From Amphimedon queenslandica (taxonomy: Eukaryota; Porifera; Demospongiae; Haplosclerida; Niphatidae), in the NCBI RefSeq assembly GCF_000090795.2, contig NW_003546469.1, positions 72,065-136,064 of the forward strand: a stretch of 64,000 bases of DNA, read 5' to 3'. Shown here in pieces: positions 33,301 to 43,630 of this stretch. Made by a program: the position numbers and the translations under genes. Each line of letters starts with the position of its first letter. Position 1 is the first letter of the stretch. Under the pieces are notes generated by a model. That model was not told the origin of the DNA. It made no database searches and saw nothing but the letters and a program-made list of their open reading frames with translations.

Positions 33301-35104
33301 GGGACAAACCATAAGACTCTAAGTGCTCTCACTCTCAGCATAATAAAATAATGCTTAAAATATCATGAAAAACATTACATACAAGTGACTTTCAATTCTA
33401 ACAAACAAAAGAATGAAAATATTATTTAAGACACTAAAGCTAAATGTAGTTACAGTAGCTAATTTTCTGCTGCTTATTTTCACGATAATAAAAAGTTCAA
33501 TTAAATACCATGGGAACCTATAGAGCATTGCTATGACATTGACCAATAGAGAACAAGCTGCTATTATGAATGGTTCCACTAAAGCTGCTAAAGAATAGAT
33601 AATTAGCTAAACCTATCCATTAGCTTGTATGGACCTCTACCTCATAGCTCTTTGCTGATGGGCTACCCAAGCCAATATTGGAATGGGTGAAAACTTAAAA
33701 GATATGGTGAATCACAGGGCATAGCAACAGGAAATGCGGGTTGGGTTACCACGTGACAATCATCAGTGTTTTGATTGTATTCCCATCTCCTCCATTGATG
33801 AAGTTGCTCAGCTCATTCCATAGGAGATTTCAAGATCTTTAAATGGTTATACTTATTCATGGGTCAAGAACAAAATGAGTCTCTCAAAGAGAGAAAAGAT
33901 GGTATTTTTAGTTAAAGAGTGATGCAACAACTATTAACAGAAATCATAAACACTAATTAGTATTGCATGTGACTTTTGTTTGCACAAATTGTATTCTCTT
34001 GGAATTATTCAAAAATAAAGCAAGAAAATCAGTGATTTTTGCTACCAAATCAGTCAAAAAATCCCAACCCACCTCTAATAATAATACATGCTCCTATTTC
34101 CAATCCAATTCACTATCTACAGGTGAGTAGAGTAGTTCTGAAAAGAGCTGGTCAAAGCAAGTTAAAAAAACCAAGTGTAAATGCACGAGATCGTTCAGTC
34201 ACACCCAGACAACTACCATGACTTGCTTGACAGTTGACACACCTTTCACAGGTCTGATTAAGGGTTAGTAGCAGCATGAAGAACAACAACTCAAAACCAC
34301 TACAGCAAGGCATTTTGCTTTAATATTGCACCTTTTAAAATTAAAATCACATCTGATAGCTATGGTAATTGCTGGGTGCTGGAAAAAATTGCTAATATAA
34401 CTTGACTGACAGTAATTTGTTGATTGGCATGATATAGCAATAAGTGTGGGTAAGTTTTATCCACTACAAATTAGGCCATAAACTAAATTTACATTGACTT
34501 GCATAGCATTATTCATTCAATTAAATAATAGTTTTAATTAAATTTTGGAAGAAATACATGTACATATACATGTAAGTAGATCAAAAGTACCTGCAGCGTG
34601 AATGTACATGTACATGTACATATATTACAACATTGACATACATACACGTAACAATGCACAAGATCTGATTAAAAGTACATGGACTATTCCATAAAAATAA
34701 AATTTAAAGCATCATCAATACAACTCGTTATCAAAATAGTACAGTACAAATGTAATTACTTGAACAAAGAGGTGAGATGCATTACGCGACATGTTCCATG
34801 ACACCTCTTGTTGCGATTCCAAACTGATTCTAGAGGAGTCATTAAAGACATGATTGACAGTTTCGATATGATGAAAAGTAGCATTGACTAGTACTGGGTC
34901 TTCACAATTATCAACTGTGAAACGAACGTGGCTTGTATTCTTGGCATCGGCACAAAACAGTCCAGAACAATCACTGAATGGCTGGCAGCTAGCACTGGAT
35001 TGTTCTTCTAATGTTATCAGTTCACAATGCTCTGCTGCCATCAAATTTGATAGAAGAAACACTAAAAAAGAAAATGAAGAAACAATTACTGAAAGCACTA
35101 ACAT
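30393..35104 (-). CDS. Type I receptor with three copies of a five-Cys domain
   Basis: Five exons: 35104-34760, 32748-32362, 32310-31882, 31814-31598 and 30568-30393; about 517 residues with matching phases. A signal peptide (about 1-24) precedes three related extracellular domains of about 110 residues, one per exon. Each shows C-x(11-16)-C-x(4-5)-C-x(3-4)-C-x(13-15)-C-x2-P followed by beta-strand-like sequence: CQPFSDCSGLFC, CVNNTECTGLEC and CTTNPDCDTVIC. Exon 4 adds a short Cys piece and a Ser/Thr mucin-like stalk with two copies of STVxxTSSSxPxT. Exon 5 has the membrane helix (about 465-490), a KKKRSS stop-transfer and a tail ending in DDDDNADL. I do not recognise the repeated domain. The first intron is 2 kb and an unseen exon there is possible. 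Ligand and role are unknown. Confidence 0.75.
32763..34759. other. Long first intron of the five-Cys receptor
   Basis: About 2 kb, AT-rich, with several TACATGTA/ACATGTACATGT palindromes (for example about 34556-34625). The short open frames here lack conserved features. I see no nested gene. Confidence 0.5.
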
Positions 35105-35206
35105 GTATAACTCTACATTTGCAGTGGGAAAATGCTGGAATTTAATTTTGTGGTTTCTTGTTCATTATAAAAATATACAATTTCATTCCACAAATTAAAT
35201 TCTGTA

Positions 35207-35406
35207 TACCGTATAGCGGGAAATTTTGGAGGGAGTAAAATTTGGCGAATTACTAATTTTGGTTATTGGCGGATTTTAATTTGGCAAATTAGTGGCCACG
35301 TGCAATTGAACATGCGTATAAAGGCTCAAAATGGTGGCTTTTATTTTGGCGAATAGCTATCAAAACGCCAAATTTAATTCCTTCCAAAATTTCCCACTAT
35401 ACGGTA
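35207..35406. mobile_element. MITE, TACCGTATA family
   Basis: The ends TACCGTATAGCGGGAAATTT and AAATTTCCCACTATACGGTA are inverted, total 200 bp. Inner 'ggcgaatt/aattagtggccac' units match the copy at 23158. Confidence 0.9.
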
Positions 35407-36109
35407 CTTCTATTAGCACAAAATCGCAAAGTGTACAATAAACCCCACACAAATATTTCCAACTCTACATATACATGTAGATCTAGAAGTCTAGTAGCCT
35501 AGTACACAATGTAAGTGTTGTGACTTGTGAACAAAACACCATACCAACAAAAAATATGATAAGATGTAATGATGCCTAATTTGTTCAACTAACTAATGTG
35601 TCAAGATGGATTCTCAATACAATGCATTGCTTTTTTGTTGCATTTTTGTTGCTACAGCATGCAAACCATGCTATAGCAACAAAAAAGGTAACAAACGTGC
35701 AGACAGTTTCTGACATACCATTAGCAACACTTCAAGTCAACTATGCAAATGTACATGTACAGTATAAATAAAGAACCCACCTGTCACATGTACATGTACG
35801 TGTATGTATTGTTATCTACATTGTATGTTATTTAAGTTTAAAACTAAATGCATACAGCATCGTTCCAAATTTTCGTCAGTCAGAAATTTCTTCAAAATCT
35901 TAATTTCTTGTTATTCTCAATAAAATTTTTGTTATAATCATAAATTTACATATGAAGCAAAAAATTTTGTCAAGCAATAATTTTTGACAAATTTGATGAA
36001 ATTTGCCAACAAAAATTTGGAGCTACATGTATACAGTAATAGAACACAAACAGGAAAGAATAGATTGATAGTTGAAGGTCAACTTTATCTAATCATATAA
36101 CAGCCAAAA

Positions 36110-36317
36110 TACCATACGGCATATATTTCACGGGTATAAAATTTTGCAAATTGACTGCATTTTTCTATTCGCGAATAAAAATTTTTGCGATTTTAATGTA
36201 ATTACAACACCTACTATACAATCAGCATGCTATTTTGCAGATTTTAATTTCACGAATTTTTCCAAAACACAAAAATCGTGAAATTTAATCCCCACAAAAT
36301 ATATGCCATATACGGTA
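36110..36317. mobile_element. MITE, TACCGTATA family, diverged subtype
   Basis: The left end TACCATACGGCATATATTT and right end AAATATATGCCATATACGGTA are inverted, total 208 bp. The interior has 'ttcgcgaataaaaattt' and its partner. Confidence 0.85.
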
Positions 36318-37050
36318 TAGCAAAATGATAATAAAATAAAATAGACAAATTAAAATAGGAAAGAGAAAAAATTACATAAAGAAGGTATGGGTTAAATACT
36401 AATAACAAAAAGACATTTAGACCAGTTATTTTCAATCAAAATGCAAATGTTTCTATTGTGCCCTAGCTTGTGTGATAAAACAAATTCAGAGGAAATGGCA
36501 TTAAAAAAGAAGATATGCATCATCACAGATAAGACAAAGGATAAAATTACAAGCCCTTATAAACATGCCTTATCACGGACAAACCATCAAAAGCAATGAC
36601 GACACAATAATAAATTATTACAATGTCCTTACTGTTCAAGATAACAAGATTTATCCTCGGGTTCAGCATCTTAGAAGGAGCTTGGAGAAAAGAGTGCCAA
36701 CTGCGCGCCAAGGCCAATTAGAGACTTGAGAGTTGAGACTATTTCTGGCTCAGCATGTAGGCGTGCACGACCACACCTTTGAATTTAATTTAAATCATAG
36801 ATATACAAACATATAAACTTCGCAATTATTTTGAATAACAAATTAACAATAGTTTGGAGAGAATTTTTAAAGATGCTCCAAAACCACATACTTAATTGTC
36901 AGCTTCTGAAGCATGCTGTCTAGCTCATTAGCATGCTTTGAGGGAAACAAAGACATAATTCAATCACTATTATGATGTAACTTTATCTCTGACTATCATC
37001 AAAAAATTTATAATTACAAGTTACATAAAATCCTCAGATGTAGTTCATTT

Positions 37051-38979
37051 TTATGTTAGTCCTAACAATGCCTTTGATGTTTCGCTCTGTTGCACTAGCA
37101 TTTCACTGGTATATTTCTCTAAGAGTTCCTGCAACAACACAAAATGAGGCAATAATTTTAATCATATTACCTTCTTCCTTCGACGGACAAGCATTTCTTC
37201 AATTTCTTGTTGCGACGGTACAGAATCATTCTCATCTCCTTCTTCCCATTCAACATCTATTCCCTCTTCATCTGAAGGAACAATAGTCTCAGACTGAGCA
37301 TATATATCAATCTCATCTTCAATAATAGCCTGAACTTTCTCTTGGCTTTCCCACTGTGATTTGACTTTTTGAATAGCTGTAGAAAACAGGTTCAATGATT
37401 AAGTTAAAAATATTAATGCCATATGACAGCAAGTGCTACCACTAACAGCAAAGCTTTACACTATTTTCTGATATACATATAAATAATATATCTCGTAACT
37501 ACAGCATACTATTACACACACAAGGTTTATATACATGTACATCTATTTTGTGCAAAATTTATCATAAAATATCATTGATAAGTAGCTAGTGGACCAAGCT
37601 GTTTTAATCTACCATGATAAAAATTTAAAAAGATAATTTACACCATCAAGAAATGTAACCTTTGTGAAGTGACACAAAATTACACAAGCACTATTCTCAC
37701 CTTTCTTTTCTTCTTCCTCTTCCAATGCTACAATTACACCATCATCTTCATCCCGGTAACCATAATAATCAGCATTAACACGACGAGCAAGATCACCACG
37801 TGTTAGACGAGCTGGCTTTGCAGCTAAATGCATAATAATCAATGACTTTAATGAGTATATTGCAACTCACGTTTCTTTTCAAAGAGCTCCCTCACACCAG
37901 GTAAGTCACGAGCAGCACCAAAGTACTTGTAGCCACGGTTGCCAGGCACCTCTTTGCCTTCATGGTCGATCATCTTTGGACCATGCCTCTAAATTGAATT
38001 TGACACACATATTTACAATTATTCTTTTAAACTTACATTATAATCAGGTCCACCTAACTCCAATATGCGTTCCTCCCAATGTCTCTTTTCTCTTATAAGC
38101 TTGTTTATTTCATCATTTAGATCTCTTATCCTGAATTCACCTAGACCAGCTAAAATTTGATTAAAAAAATCAAAGAGCATAAAAAATGAATACATACGGT
38201 TCTGTATTTGTGTCACTTTTCTTGATATTTCTCCTATTATATTGAAACGAAATTTTTCAGCCTTTTCCAGACTATCACATTCACTAGCTAAATAAGGTCG
38301 ACGCTCCTAAAGTAACATAATACAGCTCACTTATTTACTGTCACAATGTGTAGAATGTGGATTTAACATTCTATACTTAATTTATACTACTGTTTTGTTT
38401 CTTGCTTGATTGTTAACAAAAATTTGATTAATTAAGAAACTACATTATAATTAAAGCTATAAATAGCCCTTCTAAATTTCAGTTATAGGTCATAGTTAAA
38501 ATAAAATACTATAAATAATCTAAATTTTGAAGCAAAATAACAATGAAAACTGCTCTAATAATACATGTACCAATAATTTTGAAATTTAGTTAACAACAGA
38601 ACAGCATCATTAATGAAAATGCAACCAAGAGGAGGTCAATAGCTAATTCCAGCAACTTGATTTAGTTTGCTAGTCAATGGCGGTTTCTCAAACTGACACA
38701 TTATTAACCTCAGTCCAATCTATACACTTAACAATACAATTTTTCATGTGTACCAAATGCCTGCTTGAATCCCAACAGGGCTCATTATAAATACACAACA
38801 TGAATAATATACAATCATCTTCATAATGAAACTAAAGTATTCACCCGAATTTTTCCCTCATCTTTTTTGGCTGACCAATATCTGTTCAATAAGAGCCTAA
38901 ATTTTTATGAGAAAATGGTAGTCGGATTTTATTTCTGTAATCATTTTACTTACATTGCTTTTTCCTGATTTCTGGCCAT
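37051..38979 (-). CDS. ISY1: Pre-mRNA splicing factor ISY1
   Basis: ISY1 belongs to the NineTeen/Prp19-associated part of the catalytic spliceosome and acts in the nucleus. At least seven exons can be placed on the minus strand. MARNQEKAM starts at 38979 and is completed across a phase-2 junction, followed by [15 protein letters not shown] (about 38899-38847). Next are [12 protein letters not shown]...[14 protein letters not shown] (about 38310-38206), [19 protein letters not shown]...[27 protein letters not shown] with [17 protein letters not shown], and an acidic segment with [12 protein letters not shown]. Then come [17 protein letters not shown] (37395-37169) and a last exon, [16 protein letters not shown] to the stop at 37051. 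These match the conserved order of metazoan ISY1, about 280 residues, single copy. The N-terminal exon differs most from my memory of vertebrate ISY1. Confidence 0.95.
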
Positions 38980-39204
38980 TTTTAATATCTATGATTAAAA
39001 CCACGCCTATGCTCCACCCCAACTAGATGATTCTCCTATGCATAGATAACAGCAAGGTACCGCAATGGCTCAGGCTCAGGCTCATGGCCAGTCATGATTC
39101 ATGTGTTCAGTAATTTCTAAGTACCTTTTGAGTAATTATAAAACCATGATGCATGAAAAATGTAATATTAAACTCTTGCAAGAGTAATAAGAGCAAAATT
39201 AGGC

Positions 39205-41696
39205 TCATTTTTCAATGGTGAGATATTTCATGACATCTTTAGCTACTCCTGCAGCTCCAATAGCATCTGACAGCAATATTTCAATAATAGTACTCCATTT
39301 AAAATTATCTGGATCATTGTTCTTCCATCTATCAAGAACTGCAATGAACCTATCAAGACAAGTAGGATAATCAGTCATGAGACTTCTCAAGTAACCATCA
39401 TTTAAACCAACTGCTAATCCAAACAAATAATACTTGTCTTCAATTTTTTTAGCTACCATGTTAATAACATCAAGTACAATTGGAGGACTGTTCAGTATAG
39501 TACCTGTATGCATGTTAAATTCGTACAATAAAACTGAGACTTCTAGTTTGTAACTCACTTGGTACATGTTGCTTCAATTCCTCAAAATTAAGGTGATAAT
39601 CATCACAAAGTGAACAATAAATTCCATTGTAACCCTGGGTAGTGAAACATGGATCAAACTCAGGCTCTGGAGGTGCTTGAAAATGATCTTTAATTTTGTG
39701 GGCTAAATTGGGAAACCCAACCTTTACAAGAGCTATTGCTAAAGGCTCCCATGAAATGTATCCTGGAATGTTTAAGCCTGTTTTGTTTTTGTTTCTCCAA
39801 TGAAGTATTGTTCGTCTAGTACACTGAATAGTGCTAGTGCACAGTGTTTCAATCTCATTGAGCAGACCAGTATCTAGTTTAAGATAATAACCGAATGCAT
39901 ACCAATTATTATTTAAATAATTCTCAGAGGTAATAATATGAAGTATATCCCCTAAATCAGGATCATTTTCTAAATGAAAAGTTATTAAAAATAGTAACAT
40001 AATATTAGCAACTTACCTATAGAGAATGAATCAATAGAACAAGTGTTTGATGATGCTGAAGAACATGAAGATGGTGGTGACAAAGTTTGCACAATCCCAT
40101 TGCTCTCTAACAATATTTTACTTGAGACTGACGGGTGAACCTGATTGAACGTGATTACCACTTCTTGATTACTAGCAAATACATCTTCCCGTGAAAACTG
40201 AATCCTAAATCGAGGAGGATATGAAAGTGTGTCTTCCAATAGGTCAAGTCGTTCAAGTTCATCTTCTGTCACTTCTCCAACGTTCTCACATCCCATTATT
40301 TTGTAGTAATCTATACTTTCTGCTGAAATCTGTAATACTTAACAATTTAAAATACAAACAATTTAAACATACATATTCACTCTCCAGATGATCATAATGT
40401 CTTTTCCAACCAATGAAGGTATCAGGCTCAAATAAAAGAGATACTCTACCATCACCAGTAAAAGTTACTGCTTTATAAGATGTTATCATAAATCCTTCCT
40501 TAGCACACTGACCTTCAATCATCTAAATTTAAATTAAAGTCTGTTACTAAAACAATAATTAATTTAAAACTAACCTTTCTACAGCCTTGCTGCTGACATA
40601 TAAAAATAAACTCAATAATGTAATTACTATTTTTTTCTCTTTTCTCAGCTCTTGCTATTAGATAGCGTTTGGAAATGGCTTTGTATTGTCTTTTGTGAAC
40701 AGCAACACAGTTTGAACAGAAATGTGAACACTGTATTTTGAAGACCTGCTCAAAACCTGAATGAGCTTGAAGTATTGAATTCTGCTTTTGGTAAAACTCA
40801 AATGTTCCAGAATGGCTATTATCATCAGCAGTTAAGATAGTAAATTGACATAAGTCAGCCTCACTGGAAATATCAGTATCATGTGTAACATACAATTCTG
40901 CACATTTATGCAATTTTTGATTAATATATACCCATACAATAGGAGTAACTGGTACATAATTGCCAAACTTAAACTTATCACTGAAAAAACACGATCCAAA
41001 CCAAACAGTAGCTGTTTGTTGTACTGCTCCCTCTGGAATAACAAGAGTTGAACCATACTGATCACAGTGGTAGACTAAACCTTTGCTGTCTACTGATAAC
41101 TGGATCAGATTACCAAACACACCTGTAAAGTATACACATACATGCAATCATAAATGCATTAATTGCTTTGCTTTTACTTCTTGCTTTTTCAAGCACTTCT
41201 TCTATTGGAACAATTAAACTTGGCTCAATGCATTGTTGGGGCATTAGCTCACCTTAAGACAAAACATACCAGTAATAATAAAAGGAATTAAACTTACCAT
41301 GAGTTGAGCCATCAAAATTTAGATGCAGCAAACTTTCATGGGCTCTCTCATTAGGATCAACATCATTCTCAAGACTAGATTCCATTCTTTGATCTATTGG
41401 CAATAAATTGAAATCTAAAATGGAGAACACAGTAACATGCATAGCTACCTTGTTCTGTGGCCATAGTCACTGTTTCAATGCTGTGGACTTCAAGTTCAAA
41501 GGTATTTTGATGAAGAGGAATTAAAAGTGGGCTGCTTTGAGCTAATAATTCAATATCAGACTCCATTAAAGATGTAGATTCAGTTGACTGAGGTTCAAAA
41601 ATATCACACTCATAGTCTGCTTTTGATAAATGTACGTGGGTAATATTGATGAGTGCCAGATACTACTGGAGACATAACACAAGTATCAGTAGACAT
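39205..41696 (-). CDS. ZU5 / UPA-like / death-fold cytosolic protein
   Basis: About eight exons from Met 41696 (MSTDTCVMSPVVSGTHQYY) to a stop at 39205, roughly 620 residues, no signal peptide. The N-terminal ~150 residues are acidic and low-complexity. A ZU5 domain (exon about 41131-40575) starts LIQLSVDSKGLVYHC, with IPEGAVQQTATVWFG and PVTPIVWVYIN. A UPA-like segment follows (FTGDGRVSLLFEPDTFIGW and the exon at about 40330-40016). Two death-fold-like helical domains end the protein: one around WYAFGYYLKLDTGLLNEIE (exon about 39970-39560), one around LAVGLNDGYLRSLMTDYPTC (exon about 39505-39205). ZU5-UPA-death is the cytosolic order of UNC5 receptors and PIDD, which control apoptosis or inflammasome-like signalling. 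A second death-fold is an addition. Its start codon is 11 bp after the stop of a same-strand membrane-protein gene. Confidence 0.8.
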
Positions 41697-41707
41697 TTGT
41701 GGTTCAC

Positions 41708-43022
41708 TTAATAATCTTGCATTATCGTAGCATTGGGCGGTAGATGTAGCTGCTGTTTCGTGTTCAGTTTAATTTGCTGCATCATAGTATTATGACATAG
41801 ACATTCATTTGGATAACACTTATTGCAACTTTCTAAAAGAGCATCATCTGAATTGGTTATTGAGGAACTATGCCACATTTCTTTATTTGTTGAAAAAATA
41901 TCTAAAGAGTTTTCTTCGATTTGTCCTTCATTTCTTATCATCACTGATGACACATTAGTAGATGAGCTACGAGGACTACTTTCAGGTGAATTTTCAATCA
42001 TGGCATATCTTACAGAAGAATAATTGCGGTTTTTCCATGAGTGAGTGAAAGAACAACATGGGCATAGACAGATACAACAAACCAGATAACACAATATCAA
42101 AATGGGATACAATACCAGAAAAGTTATAAATGCTACCAGTCTATCCCCATGTAGATCTGCACTTGTTACAGTATAAGACATATTGGTACTGTGGGAGGTT
42201 TCAATGATAATATATGATTCTGATTTTTTATTACAAATGCTTTCACATGTTCTTATGGTACAGGACATTGAATCAACGCAGAAAGCTTCTGATGTTATTT
42301 GTGATAAATCATAGTAGCTACGAATGATGGACACATTACTAGCTACAGTAACACCTTTCTCAAATGAAACACCTACATAGTACTGTGATTCATAAGTAAT
42401 GTCAAACGACCAATTGGTAGTGGTAGTATTCATTGTAAAACACTTAGTTTTCTTGACTTCATGTTTTTTTCCAAATAGAATGTAATTTGCAAAATTAGTA
42501 GGATTATCAAAAAGGAAAAAACAAGCCACTTTGATTGACGAATTATAAACTCTGTCTGTTTCAATGTATGTATTATATATTATTTTTGAACCCGCCAGCA
42601 AATAAATAGGATCACTTTTTCCGAGATAATTATAATCCTGAATGTCATATTCATCAGTAATTATTTCAATTTCTGAAAGGTAGTCCAAACGCATAGGCGG
42701 ATTGGTCTCAGCCATATATATTCTACTAACAAATACATCAAATGTTATATCAACTACTGCAATTGATGATGAAACAGTAATAAGACTGGAAGTATTCATT
42801 AAAACATCTCCAATAAATAACTGAGAGGAATAAGGCTGTGGCGTTATAGCAAAAATAATCAACAAGCCAAATAAAAAAAATAAAGTGACAAGACAGTAGC
42901 AAAATATAATATTAATTTGACAACAGAACTCTACAAAATAATGGTTAAATATTAATGAGACATTGACAATAATAATTTTACTGACTGGTTCTTGATTGCT
43001 CAGTAACTTCAGTTCTATTCAT
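41708..43022 (-). CDS. Membrane protein with N-glycosylated ectodomain and Cys-rich juxtamembrane
   Basis: The long exon (from about 42930 down to 41708) lacks a Met near its start but begins with a hydrophobic stretch (IIFCYCLVTLFFLFGLLIIF). A short upstream exon (43022 to about 42986, MNRTEVTEQSRT) joins it in phase through an A|GTCAGT donor. The total is about 415 residues: a signal or signal anchor, an ectodomain of about 240 residues with many NxS/T sites and a late Cys cluster (CVDSMSCTIRTCESICNKK), then a membrane helix (LVAFITFLVLYPILILCYLV). A palmitoylation-like CCICLCPCC follows, then a Ser-rich cytosolic tail with a CNKCYPNECLC motif. I do not recognise the ectodomain. Its stop is 11 bp before the start of the ZU5/death protein on the same strand. 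The start exon is the weakest part of the model. Confidence 0.6.
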
Positions 43023-43630
43023 TTTCTTTTTTCAAAATTTTTGGGAATTGTCCAAGATAGTAGACCTAAAACAAAAGTGATGCCAATCACAAAGAGTACA
43101 TAATACCAAGCTAGAGTACATAATACCTAAATAATATATGACATGCATATATATCTATTGTATTACCATAATGCGTAATAGACTAGCTCATTATTTTAAA
43201 ACATAGATTAGTCTTAGATGTAGTATGAGTCATATAGATCTTGATCTAGACTAGTCATATGTATGACTCTAGTCAACATTGCTCAAATTTAAATTAAGAA
43301 CTTACAGCAAAAAGGTCAGTGGACTGAAACTGTTGAGCTGGCAAGAGTCATGTGATCATTGCTACCAGCCTACGTATTCTTAGTAATAAATTAAGACTGT
43401 TTTGACTGTGTATGGTATGTAAACAAACAGCTGTGATGATTGCCAATGGAATCTATAATAGTTTTAATAAGTACAAGTTAAATTCAAAAATGAAACTGCA
43501 CAAAAATTGATATGTGCATGCCTACTGGCTGATAACACAAAACACACAATAAAACTAGACCTACTTATTATAATTAAACACTCAAGCTCAGTCATTTTAG
43601 TACAATACAAAATAGCCTAGTTAGGTTCTG
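43023..43630. other. Intergenic region
   Basis: About 600 AT-rich bases between two same-strand genes. This should hold the promoter of the membrane-protein gene and the 3' end of the CitE/MaoC gene. Nothing else is recognisable. Confidence 0.5.

Larger units (their letters stand above)
35105..37050. other. Intergenic region upstream of the receptor, downstream of ISY1
   Basis: About 1.9 kb holding two TACCGTATA-family MITEs (35207-35406 and 36110-36317) and several TACATGTAC palindromes. At about 35630-35690 the phrase 'gcatttttgttgctacagcatgc' is followed by an inverted match (gcatgctatagcaacaaaaa). No gene is recognised. The receptor promoter should lie near 35110-35200. Confidence 0.6.

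Noticed and set aside
33000-33579. Minus-strand open frames in the receptor's first intron
   Set aside because: Low-complexity hydrophobic translations without conserved features, consistent with AT-rich noncoding DNA.
36600-36780. GC-richer patch near 36650-36780 as a possible exon or RNA gene
   Set aside because: I found no open frame with splice context and no foldable RNA pattern that I could defend.
41823-42023. Plus-strand open frame within the membrane-protein gene
   Set aside because: It is antisense to a long well-supported exon and has no independent signal.
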